Shown in pieces: positions 36,108 through 45,116 of a DNA stretch of 64,000 nt; within the stretch, counting starts at the first letter, position 1, and each line of letters starts with the position of its first letter. The DNA lies in contig NZ_CP095487.1 in NCBI RefSeq assembly GCF_023028345.1, positions 2,294,001-2,358,000 on the forward strand, written 5' to 3'. The notes under the pieces were generated by a model. It worked only from the letters and a program-made list of their open reading frames with translations. It was not told the origin of the DNA and did no database searches. Made by a program: the position numbers and the translations under genes. The DNA is from Halorientalis marina. Lineage in GTDB: Archaea > Halobacteriota > Halobacteria > Halobacteriales > Haloarculaceae.

Positions 36108-37781
36108 ATGAGTACGGACACACCCGAGAGCGAGGACCCGACCGAGACCGAGGCCTTCGAGCAGGTCTGCGAGGAGCTGATCGACCGCATCCTCGCGGGC
36201 GACCTCGAACGCGACGATGTCGAGAGCGCCAAGCTCGACGTCTGCTCGGAGTACTCCTCGCCGAAGGTCCCCAAGAACTCGGAGCTGCTGGACTACGCGC
36301 CCCTCGAACGCCGGGAGGAACTGGAAGAGGTGCTCCAGCGCAAGCCCGTGCGGACCGCGTCGGGCGTCTCCCCGGTGGCGATCATGACCTCGCCCCACCG
36401 GTGTCCACACGGGAAGTGCCTCTACTGTCCCGGCGGGCCGGACTCGGAGTTCTCCAGCGCCCAGAGCTACACGGGCCACGAGCCCGCGGCCGCCCGCGGC
36501 GAGCAGAACGACTACGACCCCTACGGCCAGGTCCGCCTGCGCCTGAACCAGTTGCGCGAGATCGGCCACCCCGTCGACAAGGTGGAACTCATCCTGATGG
36601 GCGGGACGATGACCGCCCGGAGCCACGACTATCAAGAGTGGTTCGTCAAGCGGGCCATCGAGGCGCTGAACGACTTCGACGCGACGGCCCAGCCCGAGCC
36701 CGCCGAGGGTGTGAGTTTCGCGCAGGACGAAGCGGATTACGAATTCCGCTATCTGGAGGACGTCATCGCCGAGAACGAGACCGCGGACGTACGCAACGTC
36801 GCGACGACGTTCGAGACCAAGCCCGACTGGTGTGACCCGGAACAGATCGACCGGATGTTGAACCTCGGGGGGACGAAAGTCGAGGTGGGCGTCCAGACCA
36901 CCTTCGAGCGGATCAACCGCGAGATGCACCGCGGCCACGGGGTCCAGGACGCCATCGACGCCAACCGCCGTCTCCGGGACGCCGGGTTCAAAGTCGGGTT
37001 CCACATGATGCCCGGTCAGCCGGGCATGAGCGAGGAGATGTGCCTGGAGGACTTCCGGCGCATCTTCGAGCGCACGGACTGGCGGCCGGACTACCTGAAG
37101 ATTTACCCGACGCTCGTCGTCGAGGGGACCGCGACCTACGACATGATGCACCGAGACGAGTTCGAACCGCTCGACAACGAGCGGGCCGCGGAACTGGTCG
37201 CCGAGATCAAGTCGATGATTCCCGAGTACACGCGCCTCCAGCGCGTCCAGCGGGACATCCCCGCCGACTTCATCGAGGGCGGCGTCTGGAAGTCGAACCT
37301 CCGGCAACTGGCCCGCAAGCGGATGGACGAGCACGGCTGGACCTGCGACTGCATCCGCTGTCGCGAGGTCGGCATGAACGACGAGGAGCCGGGGGACGTG
37401 ACCCTCGACACCATCGAGTACGAGGCCGGCGGCGGCACCGAGCAGTTCATCTCCTTCGAGGACCGCGAGCGCGACCTGCTGGTCGGGTTCTGCCGGCTTC
37501 GCTTCCCGAACGATCCAGTACGGCGGGAACTGGACAACGCCGCGCTGGTCCGCGAACTCCACGTCTACGGCAGTCAGGTCGGCGTCGGTCAGCAGAGTGA
37601 CGACGACCAGCAACAGCACAGGGGCTACGGCCGCCGCCTGCTCGCGGAGGCCGAGCGGCGGGCCGCGGACGCGGGATTCGAGAAGCTTTCGGTGCTCTCG
37701 GGCATCGGCGTCCGGCAGTACTACCGGAAGAAGTTGGAGTACTACCAGGACGGACCGTACGTGAGCAAGCGGCTGTCCTGA
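36108..37781 (+). CDS. elp3: Elp3-family tRNA U34 modification enzyme (radical SAM + acetyltransferase)
   Basis: A 557-aa enzyme adding the carboxymethyl group at C5 of wobble uridine. The radical-SAM domain holds CPHGKCLYCPGG (three Cys for the 4Fe-4S cluster), GGTMTA, VQTTFERIN and HMMPGQPG. A zinc-like cluster CDCIRC lies at about 407-412, and the C-terminal GNAT domain has QQHRGYGRRLL and GIGVRQYYRKKLEYY for acetyl-CoA. Archaeal Elp3 works without Elp1/2. The last 26 bases including the stop are repeated 123 bases downstream. Confidence 0.96.
   Translation: MSTDTPESEDPTETEAFEQVCEELIDRILAGDLERDDVESAKLDVCSEYSSPKVPKNSELLDYAPLERREELEEVLQRKPVRTASGVSPVAIMTSPHRCPHGKCLYCPGGPDSEFSSAQSYTGHEPAAARGEQNDYDPYGQVRLRLNQLREIGHPVDKVELILMGGTMTARSHDYQEWFVKRAIEALNDFDATAQPEPAEGVSFAQDEADYEFRYLEDVIAENETADVRNVATTFETKPDWCDPEQIDRMLNLGGTKVEVGVQTTFERINREMHRGHGVQDAIDANRRLRDAGFKVGFHMMPGQPGMSEEMCLEDFRRIFERTDWRPDYLKIYPTLVVEGTATYDMMHRDEFEPLDNERAAELVAEIKSMIPEYTRLQRVQRDIPADFIEGGVWKSNLRQLARKRMDEHGWTCDCIRCREVGMNDEEPGDVTLDTIEYEAGGGTEQFISFEDRERDLLVGFCRLRFPNDPVRRELDNAALVRELHVYGSQVGVGQQSDDDQQQHRGYGRRLLAEAERRAADAGFEKLSVLSGIGVRQYYRKKLEYYQDGPYVSKRLS
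37755..37780 (+). repeat. Elp3 3'-end direct repeat, copy 1
   Basis: The last codons of elp3, up to the first two bases of its stop codon. A 26-base copy with one mismatch occurs at 37878-37903. Confidence 0.85.
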
Positions 37782-37807
37782 GCGCGAGCGACGCGAGCGT
37801 GGTTTTG

Positions 37808-37871
37808 CCCCATCTTTTGCGCGGAGGGGGTCGCGACCAGCGGGAGCGACCCCGACGACGCAAAAGGTGGG
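37808..37871. repeat. Imperfect 64-base palindrome between the direct repeats
   Basis: Outer arms CCCATCTTTTGCG and CGCAAAAGGTGGG pair with one G:T wobble; inner arms GGGGTCGC (37827-37834) and GCGACCCC (37846-37853) pair perfectly. It could be a terminator-like or mobile hairpin; there is no T-tract. Confidence 0.7.
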
Positions 37872-37877
37872 ACTGGG

Positions 37878-37903
37878 CCGTACGTGAGCAAGCGGCTATC
37901 CTG
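37878..37903 (+). repeat. Elp3 3'-end direct repeat, copy 2
   Basis: Matches copy 1 except one base, and is now non-coding. The pattern gene-end, hairpin, gene-end copy looks like an insertion with target duplication. Confidence 0.85.
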
Positions 37904-37920
37904 CGGCAGACCGGGAGGCA

Positions 37921-38304
37921 TCACTCCAGCCGCGACACGTCGAAGTGTTTGCCGCCGCGGGCGAAGTCGTAGCCGATGAAACACAGGACGAGGCCGCCGA
38001 GAGCTGCGGCGATCCGGGCCGCTGTTTCGGGCGTCGCCGCACCGCCGTCGAGCGCGGCGGCCGCGCCGGGGCGGAGACCGAGACCGACCAGGACGTAGGC
38101 GGTCCCGACGAGCGTGTACCAGGGGACTGTCGCGCCGGCGACCTTGACCTCGTCACGGAGTGCCCCGGCGACGACGAAGCCGCCAGCGACGGCCAGGAGC
38201 GCGATCTGTACGGCGGTTCTGGGGGCGGGAATCCCGAAGCTGGCAACGAGGGCGGCCGGGATCGCGAGGAGGAAGAGCCCGAACACGAACAGGAGGCGGC
38301 GCAT
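37921..38304 (-). CDS. Hypothetical four-helix membrane protein
   Basis: A 127-aa integral membrane protein with hydrophobic segments LLFVFGLFLLAIPAALVA, VQIALLAVAGGFVVAGAL, TLVGTAYVLVGLGL and AAALGGLVLCFIGYDFA. No named family. It is convergent with elp3 across the palindrome region and divergent from the MBL gene. Confidence 0.72.
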   Translation of the reverse strand: MRRLLFVFGLFLLAIPAALVASFGIPAPRTAVQIALLAVAGGFVVAGALRDEVKVAGATVPWYTLVGTAYVLVGLGLRPGAAAALDGGAATPETAARIAAALGGLVLCFIGYDFARGGKHFDVSRLE

Positions 38305-38391
38305 GGACGAGGTTCCGCTGGTCGCGAAAAGAAGGTACCGGCAGGCTGACGGACCGGTCGGTTTTAGCGCCTCGAACGAGAAACGTGCAGT

Positions 38392-39156
38392 ATGGCCGAC
38401 CAGCTCGCAGAGGGGGTGTGGCTACTCGACCTGGGCCTCGTGCCGCCGCTCGCTACCAACGGCTTTCTCATCGACGACGCACGGAGAGAGGTCCCGTCGA
38501 CCGATGCCGAAACCGCCGACGAGGGAGACGAGTCCGCGACCGACGGAACGGCCAGCGACGTGACGCTGATCGACACGGGGCTTTTCTGGAACCTGAACTC
38601 GTTGCGGGAGGAACTCGCGGCGGCGGGCTACGCGGTCGCGGACATCGACCGCGTGCTCCTCACGCATTACGACCTCGACCACACCGGCGGCCTGCGGGAC
38701 ATCGCCGCGGAGCTCTCGGGCCCGGTCTACATCGGCGAGGCCGACGGGCGGCTGGTCGCCGGTGAGAACCAGCCCAACGCCTTCCACCACAAGGGCCTCT
38801 TTCACCGGATCGTCCGTCGACTCTTTCCGCTCCCGGACACGGCCGAGGTCCGGCACGTCCGCAACGGCGACGGCATCGGACGGTTCACCGCCTATCACAC
38901 GCCGGGCCACAATCCCGGGCACACGGTCTACGTTCACAACAGCGGCGTGGCCTTCCTCGGCGACCTCGTCTGGGAGGAGGAAGGCGAACTGACGCCACCG
39001 TTCTGGCTCGACTCCTACGATATGCGGGACGTGCGGGAGAGCATCCGTCGCTTCGCTGACGGGGCGCCGGCCTTCGAGGTGGCCTGCATGGGCCACGGAA
39101 CACCGCTCACGTCGGGCGGGTCCGACGCCCTGGAGCGGCTGGTCGCGAAGCTGTGA
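38392..39156 (+). CDS. Metallo-beta-lactamase fold hydrolase
   Basis: A 254-aa MBL protein. The metal motif is THYDLDHTGG, so the second His of HxHxDH is replaced by Asp. Later ligands appear in HTPGHNPGH (His), FLGDLVW (Asp) and CMGHGTPL (His). An acidic 25-residue insert (about 35-60) after the second strand is typical halophilic padding. Substrate unknown; glyoxalase II- or lactonase-like activity possible. It lies 60 bases upstream of rqcH in the same direction. Confidence 0.85.
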   Translation: MADQLAEGVWLLDLGLVPPLATNGFLIDDARREVPSTDAETADEGDESATDGTASDVTLIDTGLFWNLNSLREELAAAGYAVADIDRVLLTHYDLDHTGGLRDIAAELSGPVYIGEADGRLVAGENQPNAFHHKGLFHRIVRRLFPLPDTAEVRHVRNGDGIGRFTAYHTPGHNPGHTVYVHNSGVAFLGDLVWEEEGELTPPFWLDSYDMRDVRESIRRFADGAPAFEVACMGHGTPLTSGGSDALERLVAKL

Positions 39157-39216
39157 GCCGGCGGCCGCGCGACCGCCGAACGACACCCTCTTTGTGCGCC
39201 CGGCGGAGGTGGGAGT

Positions 39217-41409
39217 ATGGATCGCAAGCGGGAGCTGACCAGCGTGGACCTGGCGGCGCTGGTCGGCGAACTGCGCGCCTACGAGGGTGCGAAAGTCGAC
39301 AAGGCGTACCTCTACGACGACGGACTTCTCCGATTCAAGATGCGGGATTTCGACCGCGGCCGCGTCGAACTGCTCGTCGACACCGGCGAAACCAAACACC
39401 TCCGCGTCGCCGACCCCGACAACGTCCCCGACGCGCCGGGCCGACCCCCGAACTTCGCGATGATGCTCCGCAACCGCCTCTCGGGGGCGGACCTCGTGGA
39501 CGTGCGCCAGTACGAGTTCGACCGCATCGTGGAGATCGAGTTCGACCGCGGCGACGACTCGACGACGGTCGTCGTCGAGTTGTTCGGCGACGGGAACGCC
39601 GCCGTCCTCGACGGGACCGGCGAGGTCGTCGACTGTCTCGACACCGTCCGACTGAAGTCCCGCACCGTCGCCCCCGGCTCCCAGTACGAGTTCCCGTCGG
39701 CGCGGTTCGACCCCCTGTCCGCGGACTACGAGGCGGTCGCGGCGCGACTCGACGATTCGGACACCGATCTCGTGCGGACCATCGCGACGCAGTTGGACTT
39801 CGGCGGCCTCTGGGGTGAGGAGCTGTGTACCCGGGCCGGCATCGAAAAGACGAAAGACATCGACGAGGCGACCGAGGACGACTACGAGGCGATCTTCCAC
39901 GAGATCGAGCGCCTGCGGGACCGGATCGATGCCAGCGACCTCGACCCGCAGGTGTACTACCCCGAGGACTGGGGCGAAGGCGACGACGACGGGGCGGAGG
40001 AAGGCGACCCCGGTCCGCGCGTGGACGTGACGCCGTTCCCCCTCGAAGAACACGGTGCAGCCCCGAGCGAGCCCTTCGAGACGTTCACAGCGGCGCTGGA
40101 CGACTACTTCACGCACTTCGGCGCCGACGAGCGGAAAGCCAGCGGTGACGCGAGCGAGGGCGGCAGCGGCGGTGGCCGCGACCGCCCGGACTTCGAGAGC
40201 GAGATCGAGAAAAAAGAGCGCATCATCGAGCAACAGCGTGGTGCCATCGAGGATTTCGAGGCCCAGGCCGAGGCCGAACGCGAGAAGGCGGAACTCCTCT
40301 ACGCCGAGTACGATCTCGTCGACGATATCCTCTCGACGGTCCAGCGCGCTCGCGAGGACGACGTTCCCTGGGCGGACATCGCCGCGAAGTTCGAGCAGGG
40401 CGCGGAACAGGGCATCCCCGAGGCGGAGGCGGTCGCCGACGTGGACGGCAGCGAGGGGACCGTCACGGTCGAACTCGGCGACCACCGCGTGACCGTCGAC
40501 GCGTCGATGGGCGTCGAGAAGAACGCCGACCGCCACTACAACGAGGCCAAACGCGTCGAGGAGAAGAAGGAGGGCGCCGAGGCGGCCATCGAGAACACCC
40601 GCGAGGAACTCGAAGCCGTGAAAGAGCGCCGCGAGGAGTGGGAGGCAGAGGACGAGAGCGAGGAGAGGGGAGCGGCCGAGGGCGACGGTGAGGGAGCGGG
40701 CGACGAGGCCGAGGACGTCGACTGGCTGTCGAAGCCGTCCATCCCCGTCCGCCAGTCCGAATCGTGGTTCGAGGAGTACCGCTGGTTCCACACCAGCGAC
40801 GACTTCCTGGTCATCGGCGGGCGAAACGCCGACCAGAACGAGGAGCTGGTCGAGAAGTACCTCGACCGCCACGACCGCTTCTTCCACGCACAGGCCCACG
40901 GCGGCCCCGTCACGATCCTGAAGGCCACGGGGCCGAGCGAACCCGCCAAAGACGTGGACTTCCCGGAGACGACACTCGACGAGGCCGCACAGTTCGCCCT
41001 CTCGTACTCGTCGGTCTGGAAGGAAGGGAAGTTCGCCGACGACGTGTACATGGTCGAGCGCGACCAGGTCTCGAAGACCCCCGAGTCCGGCGAGTACCTC
41101 GAAAAGGGCGGCTTCGCCATCCGCGGCGACCGGACCTACTTCGAGAACGTCCGCGCCGAAGTCGCCGTCGGGGTCACCTGCGAGCCGGAGACGCGGGTGA
41201 TCGGCGGCCCGCCGTCAGCTATCGAGCCACGAACGGAGACGAGCATCCGGCTCGAACCCGGGCGCTACGCACAGAACGACATGGCGAAGAAGTGCTACCG
41301 GGAACTCAAATCGCGGTTCGCCGACGAATCGTTCGTCAGAAAGGTGGCCTCGCCGGACCGCGTCCAGGAGTTTCTGCCGCCGGGCGGCAGTCGGATGATC
41401 GAGGACTGA
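39217..41409 (+). CDS. rqcH: Ribosome rescue/quality-control protein RqcH (NFACT/NEMF family)
   Basis: A 730-aa NFACT protein that binds 60S/50S-nascent-chain complexes and recruits tRNA for C-terminal tailing. The NFACT-N domain contains the D102-R103 pair (YEFDRIVEIEF) required for tailing in Rqc2/RqcH. Helical HhH and coiled-coil regions follow (KKERIIEQQRGAIEDFEAQ; about 335-480), then an acidic low-complexity loop (about 470-505) and the NFACT-R domain (GGRNADQNEELVEKY; HAQAHGGPVTIL). Pelota in the same window serves an upstream rescue step. Confidence 0.94.
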   Translation: MDRKRELTSVDLAALVGELRAYEGAKVDKAYLYDDGLLRFKMRDFDRGRVELLVDTGETKHLRVADPDNVPDAPGRPPNFAMMLRNRLSGADLVDVRQYEFDRIVEIEFDRGDDSTTVVVELFGDGNAAVLDGTGEVVDCLDTVRLKSRTVAPGSQYEFPSARFDPLSADYEAVAARLDDSDTDLVRTIATQLDFGGLWGEELCTRAGIEKTKDIDEATEDDYEAIFHEIERLRDRIDASDLDPQVYYPEDWGEGDDDGAEEGDPGPRVDVTPFPLEEHGAAPSEPFETFTAALDDYFTHFGADERKASGDASEGGSGGGRDRPDFESEIEKKERIIEQQRGAIEDFEAQAEAEREKAELLYAEYDLVDDILSTVQRAREDDVPWADIAAKFEQGAEQGIPEAEAVADVDGSEGTVTVELGDHRVTVDASMGVEKNADRHYNEAKRVEEKKEGAEAAIENTREELEAVKERREEWEAEDESEERGAAEGDGEGAGDEAEDVDWLSKPSIPVRQSESWFEEYRWFHTSDDFLVIGGRNADQNEELVEKYLDRHDRFFHAQAHGGPVTILKATGPSEPAKDVDFPETTLDEAAQFALSYSSVWKEGKFADDVYMVERDQVSKTPESGEYLEKGGFAIRGDRTYFENVRAEVAVGVTCEPETRVIGGPPSAIEPRTETSIRLEPGRYAQNDMAKKCYRELKSRFADESFVRKVASPDRVQEFLPPGGSRMIED

Positions 41410-41433
41410 GCGGCGCCTCGGCGACTGCCAGGG

Positions 41434-41661
41434 TCAGTGCTTGTGGGTGAAAAGCAGTGCGTCGCCCTCGTGGACGTGGGTGCAGATGTCCATGGCGAAG
41501 TCCAGTCCGAGGGTGTTGAACTCGTCCTGGCAGACGATGAGGTTGTCGAACGAATCGTCGCAGGCCGGACACGCCAGTCCGACGGTGTTCTGGTAGATCT
41601 TCACGGAATCGCTCTCCTGCCTGGGCGTCAGCGACGAGACGAGTTCGTCGTAGTCGTCCAT
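41434..41661 (-). CDS. Small zinc-knuckle haloarchaeal protein
   Basis: A 75-aa protein with a CPACDDSF knuckle at about 32, further Cys in IVCQDEF and DICTHVHEG, and a His-rich C-terminus (HKH), together a likely Zn site. I recall the family as conserved in haloarchaea (possibly DUF7385; number uncertain). Function unknown. Convergent with rqcH. Confidence 0.78.
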   Translation of the reverse strand: MDDYDELVSSLTPRQESDSVKIYQNTVGLACPACDDSFDNLIVCQDEFNTLGLDFAMDICTHVHEGDALLFTHKH

Positions 41662-41719
41662 ACTCCCCGTACTGACCGGCGTCCCTATTAAACCATCCGC
41701 CGACGGGCGGAACCATGAA

Positions 41720-41727
41720 TTAAAGTT
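41720..41727 (+). promoter_or_regulatory. TATA-like box upstream of cobT
   Basis: TTAAAGTT centred about 27 nt before the ATG at 41750 and 56 nt before the cobT ATG, so the transcript probably starts at or near 41750. Confidence 0.5.
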
Positions 41728-41749
41728 AGCTTGGAGTAATCACACGAAT

Positions 41750-41788
41750 ATGGAACGACGACCGACGGCGGTGGTCGGATGCGACTGA
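41750..41788 (+). CDS. Possible 12-codon leader ORF overlapping cobT
   Basis: An ATG at the predicted transcription start opens a reading frame [12 protein letters not shown] that ends 10 bases inside cobT, in a different frame. It could couple translation of cobT or be chance; there is no conservation evidence. Confidence 0.3.
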   Translation: MERRPTAVVGCD

Positions 41789-42819
41789 TACTCGTGGCGG
41801 GAACGACGCGAACGGCGGCCATCGACGGAATCAGCGCGGCGGGTGCCGACCCCGACGTGATGGTCCACACGCCGAGCGCGGACGCGGAGATAGTGACGTA
41901 CGGCGAGCCGATCCGCGCGCCGGTGGTCCCGGTGAGTCCGAGCGGGTGTCCGACGCCGGCAGTCGTGACGCGGGCCGTCCGCGAGCTGGTCGGGTTCGAC
42001 GTGACCGTCGTCGACGGCGGGCTCGCTGAGCCGACCGGTGCGCCGACGGTCACGGTCGGCGCGAGCGCCGGTGGAGACATCCGCGAGCAGGACCCGGTGC
42101 CGACCGCGCCGGGCGTCTTCGCCGCGGCCCGGGAGTTCGGACGCGCGATTCCCGACGACGAGGTGTACGTCGCCGAGACGATTCCCGGCGGGACGACGAC
42201 CGCGCTGGGCGTCCTGCGTGCGCTCGGTGAGGACGGCGCGGTCTCCTCGTCGCTCCCCGACAACCCGCTGGCGCTGAAAGAGGAGGTCGTGAGCGAGGGA
42301 TTGGCGGCCAGCAGTCTCTCGCCCGGCGGCGCCGCGGGCGAGCCGAAAGTCGCTGTCCGGCGGATGGGCGACCCGGTCCTCGCCACTGTCGCGGGTTTCG
42401 TCGTCGGCTGTACCGAGACGGACACGGCGGTCACGCTGGCGGGCGGGACGCAGTTGCTCGCCGCCGCCGCGCTGGTCCGGCACACCGGCGTCGAGACGAC
42501 CCTTCCCGCGGCGACGACGACCTTCCTCGCGGCAGACGAGAGCGCCAGCGTCCGTGACCTCGCGGCCGACCTCAACGTGGATTTGACGGTCACCGACCCG
42601 GGGTTCGACGGCGTCGACCATCCCGCCCTGAGCCGGTTCGTCGCCGGCGAAGCCAAGGAAGGGGTGGGTATGGGTGGCGCGCTCGCACTCGCAGCCGCCG
42701 CGGCCGTCCCGATGGCCGACGTTCGCGAGCGAGTGCTGTCCGTCTACGACCGACTGTTCGACGAGGACGCGCCCGGCGAGGGGGCGACCGACGCCGACGA
42801 GGGGGCCTCGCGGTCGTGA
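41779..42819 (+). CDS. cobT: Archaeal CobT: nicotinate-nucleotide-dimethylbenzimidazole phosphoribosyltransferase family
   Basis: A 346-aa protein of the archaeal CobT-like family (distinct length and spacing from bacterial CobT) that would make the nucleotide loop precursor of cobalamin. Visible landmarks are the [12 protein letters not shown] segment, [14 protein letters not shown] (active-site glutamate region), [14 protein letters not shown] and [12 protein letters not shown]. The C-terminus is acidic and low-complexity. It is directly followed by cobB, seven bases downstream, so the two form a cobalamin operon. Confidence 0.9.
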   Translation: MRLILVAGTTRTAAIDGISAAGADPDVMVHTPSADAEIVTYGEPIRAPVVPVSPSGCPTPAVVTRAVRELVGFDVTVVDGGLAEPTGAPTVTVGASAGGDIREQDPVPTAPGVFAAAREFGRAIPDDEVYVAETIPGGTTTALGVLRALGEDGAVSSSLPDNPLALKEEVVSEGLAASSLSPGGAAGEPKVAVRRMGDPVLATVAGFVVGCTETDTAVTLAGGTQLLAAAALVRHTGVETTLPAATTTFLAADESASVRDLAADLNVDLTVTDPGFDGVDHPALSRFVAGEAKEGVGMGGALALAAAAAVPMADVRERVLSVYDRLFDEDAPGEGATDADEGASRS

Positions 42820-42826
42820 GCGACCG

Positions 42827-44128
42827 ATGAGAGGACTGGTACTCGCGGGCACGAGTTCGGGCGTGGGCAAGACCGTCGCGACGCTCGCGGTTCTTCGGGC
42901 GGCCGCGGACGCGGGCCACTCCGTTCAGCCCGCGAAAGCGGGACCGGACTTCATCGACCCGAGCCACCACGCCGTCGTCGCGGACCGCCCCTCGCGGACG
43001 CTCGACACGTGGCTCGAAGGCGATGACGGTATCCGGCGGAACTACCACCGCGGCGAGGGCGACTTCTGTGTCGTCGAGGGGGTCATGGGTCTGTACGACG
43101 GCGACGGGTCGAGTACGGCGATGGTCGCCGACGCGCTCGACCTGCCGGTCGTCCTCGTCGTCGACGCGAAGGCCGGCATGGAGAGCGTCGCCGCGACCGC
43201 GCTCGGCTTTCGGGAGTACGCCGCGACCGCGGACCGTGACATCGAGGTCGTGGGAGTACTCGCTCAACGCGCCCACGGCGGCCGTCACGCCGAGGGCATC
43301 CGGGACGCCCTCCCCGACGGCATGACCTACTTCGGTCGGATTCCGCCGACGCCGGACCTGGAGATACCGGAGCGACACCTCGGCCTCCACATGGGCGAGG
43401 AGGCACCCCTGGACGACGAGACGCTGGCCGCCGCGGCCGAACACGTCGAACTCGACCGACTGCTGGCGACGGCCCGGGAACCGCCAGCGGCCGACGGGCC
43501 GGCAACGTCCCCGAAACCCCGGGATTCGACCGTCGCGGTCGCGGAGGATGCGGCATTTTGCTTCCGGTATCCGGCGACGCTCGAACGGCTCCGGGAGCGG
43601 GCCGAGGTGGCCACCTTCGCACCCGTGGCTGGGGACGACCTCCCCGAGTGCGACGGCGTCTACCTCCCCGGCGGCTACCCGGAACTCCACGTCCCGGAAC
43701 TGGCCGACAGTCCGGCGCTCGACACGCTCGGGGACCGCGCGGCCGAGGGGCTGCCCGTGCTGGGGGAGTGTGGCGGGCTGATGGCGCTGGCCGAGTCGCT
43801 GACGACCGCCGACGGCGAACGCGGCGAGATGGCCGGCGTGCTCCCCGCCGAGGTCGAGATGCACGACCGCTACCAGGCGCTCGACCACGTCGAACTCCGG
43901 GCGACGGGGGACACGCTCACGGCGGGCGCGGGGGCATCCGTCCGCGGCCACGAGTTCCACTACAGCGAGGCGACGGTCGACAGCGACGCCCGCTTCGCCT
44001 TCGAGACCGTGCGCGGGGACGGCATCGACGGCGACCACGACGGCCTCACCGAGTACGAGACGCTGGGGACCTACGCCCACGTCCACGCCGAGAGCGGCGC
44101 GTTCGACCGGTTCGTCGACGCGCTCTGA
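42827..44128 (+). CDS. cobB: Cobyrinate a,c-diamide synthase
   Basis: A 433-aa glutamine-dependent amidase of the CobB/CbiA family that amidates the a and c side chains of cobyrinate or a precursor. The N-terminal P-loop-like domain has AGTSSGVGKT; the C-terminal class I glutaminase domain contains the PGGYPEL segment, nucleophile Cys in GECGGLMAL, and FHYSEA and YAHVHA segments. The ATG is chosen because earlier in-frame residues belong to a shadow frame of cobT. Neighbouring cobT makes cobalamin synthesis or salvage the clear context. Confidence 0.93.
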   Translation: MRGLVLAGTSSGVGKTVATLAVLRAAADAGHSVQPAKAGPDFIDPSHHAVVADRPSRTLDTWLEGDDGIRRNYHRGEGDFCVVEGVMGLYDGDGSSTAMVADALDLPVVLVVDAKAGMESVAATALGFREYAATADRDIEVVGVLAQRAHGGRHAEGIRDALPDGMTYFGRIPPTPDLEIPERHLGLHMGEEAPLDDETLAAAAEHVELDRLLATAREPPAADGPATSPKPRDSTVAVAEDAAFCFRYPATLERLRERAEVATFAPVAGDDLPECDGVYLPGGYPELHVPELADSPALDTLGDRAAEGLPVLGECGGLMALAESLTTADGERGEMAGVLPAEVEMHDRYQALDHVELRATGDTLTAGAGASVRGHEFHYSEATVDSDARFAFETVRGDGIDGDHDGLTEYETLGTYAHVHAESGAFDRFVDAL

Positions 44129-44155
44129 GAAACGAGTCGCCCCGTCACTCGTCCC

Positions 44156-44965
44156 TCAGTACACGTCCGCCAGGAACTCGCGGATGGCGTCGTTGACCGG
44201 TTCGGGGTTCTCCGTGTTGGAGGAGTGGCCCGCTTCCGGAATCAGTTCCATGCGGGCGTCCGGCAGCTGGTCGAGCATCGGTTCCGACATCTCCGGTTCG
44301 ATGGAGATGTCCTCCTCGCCGTGGACGATGAGGACGGGGACCTCGATCTCGTCGAGTCGGTCCTCGACGCCGGGCCGGTGGAGCCAGGACTTCGTCTCGT
44401 TGTAGACGGCCTTGCCGGGGTAGGTGAGCCAGCGGTCCTTCCAGTGCTCGACGAGGTCGGTCCGCTCCTCGTTCGAGGTCCGGCCGAAGAGGAGGTTCGC
44501 GACGATGTCGGCCATCGGTTCGGGGACGTCCCCGGCGTCGCGGGCGTTCTCGATCATCTCCTCGTACTGGTCTTGGTCGCTCTCGTCGTGCGGTTGTGCC
44601 ATGCTGTCGATGAGGACGATGCCGTCGAGGGCATCCGGATACTCCAGCGCGAACCGCAGCGCCATGAACCCGCCCATCGACATCCCGGCGAGGACCGTCG
44701 AGTCGATGTCCTTTGCTTCGAGGAGCGCCTTGCAGTCCTCGACGAGGTCGTCGAGGTCGTAGGGGTCGTGGGAGTTGTCGGTCCGTGCCCGGAGGTTGTA
44801 CGCGATCGTGCGGTAGTCCCCGGACAGGGCCTCGATCTGCGGCGTGAACATCGTCCGGTCCATCAGCGTCCCGTGGGCGAAGACGATGGGGTCCCCCGAG
44901 CCCTCGTCGACGGACAGCGTCTCCGTTCGGTGGCGATACATCGCAGTTGCCGGGTCTTCTGCCAT
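44156..44965 (-). CDS. Alpha/beta hydrolase
   Basis: A 269-aa cytoplasmic hydrolase. The oxyanion region is AHGTLMDRTMF, the nucleophile elbow GMSMGG (Ser), the acid in LIVHGEED, and the catalytic His in PEAGHSSN. Substrate unknown; resembles esterases or proline iminopeptidase-like enzymes. The ATG MAEDPAT is used because TATTTAG-like sequence is about 28 nt upstream. Divergent from the diadenylate cyclase operon. Confidence 0.87.
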   Translation of the reverse strand: MAEDPATAMYRHRTETLSVDEGSGDPIVFAHGTLMDRTMFTPQIEALSGDYRTIAYNLRARTDNSHDPYDLDDLVEDCKALLEAKDIDSTVLAGMSMGGFMALRFALEYPDALDGIVLIDSMAQPHDESDQDQYEEMIENARDAGDVPEPMADIVANLLFGRTSNEERTDLVEHWKDRWLTYPGKAVYNETKSWLHRPGVEDRLDEIEVPVLIVHGEEDISIEPEMSEPMLDQLPDARMELIPEAGHSSNTENPEPVNDAIREFLADVY

Positions 44966-44990
44966 GGCCCACCCCACGGGTGGGGGGACT

Positions 44991-44996
44991 AAATAG
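44991..44996 (-). promoter_or_regulatory. TATA-like box of the alpha/beta hydrolase
   Basis: CTATTT in transcript sense, about 28 nt before the ATG at 44965, supporting a leaderless transcript and that start. Confidence 0.55.
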
Positions 44997-45116
44997 GTGT
45001 GCGTGGGCCGATATTTCCTTCGAAGGCTATAATTGGCCGACACGGGTATGACGAGCGCCGGACGGCCGTACGACACCGCCATAAAGCTTTTTCGTGCCTG
45101 CCGGGTTGATTCGGTA

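Noticed and set aside
37808..37871. Classical intrinsic terminator for elp3
   Set aside because: The hairpin is long and perfect enough, but no T-tract follows and it is bracketed by direct repeats, so an element is a better description than a terminator alone.
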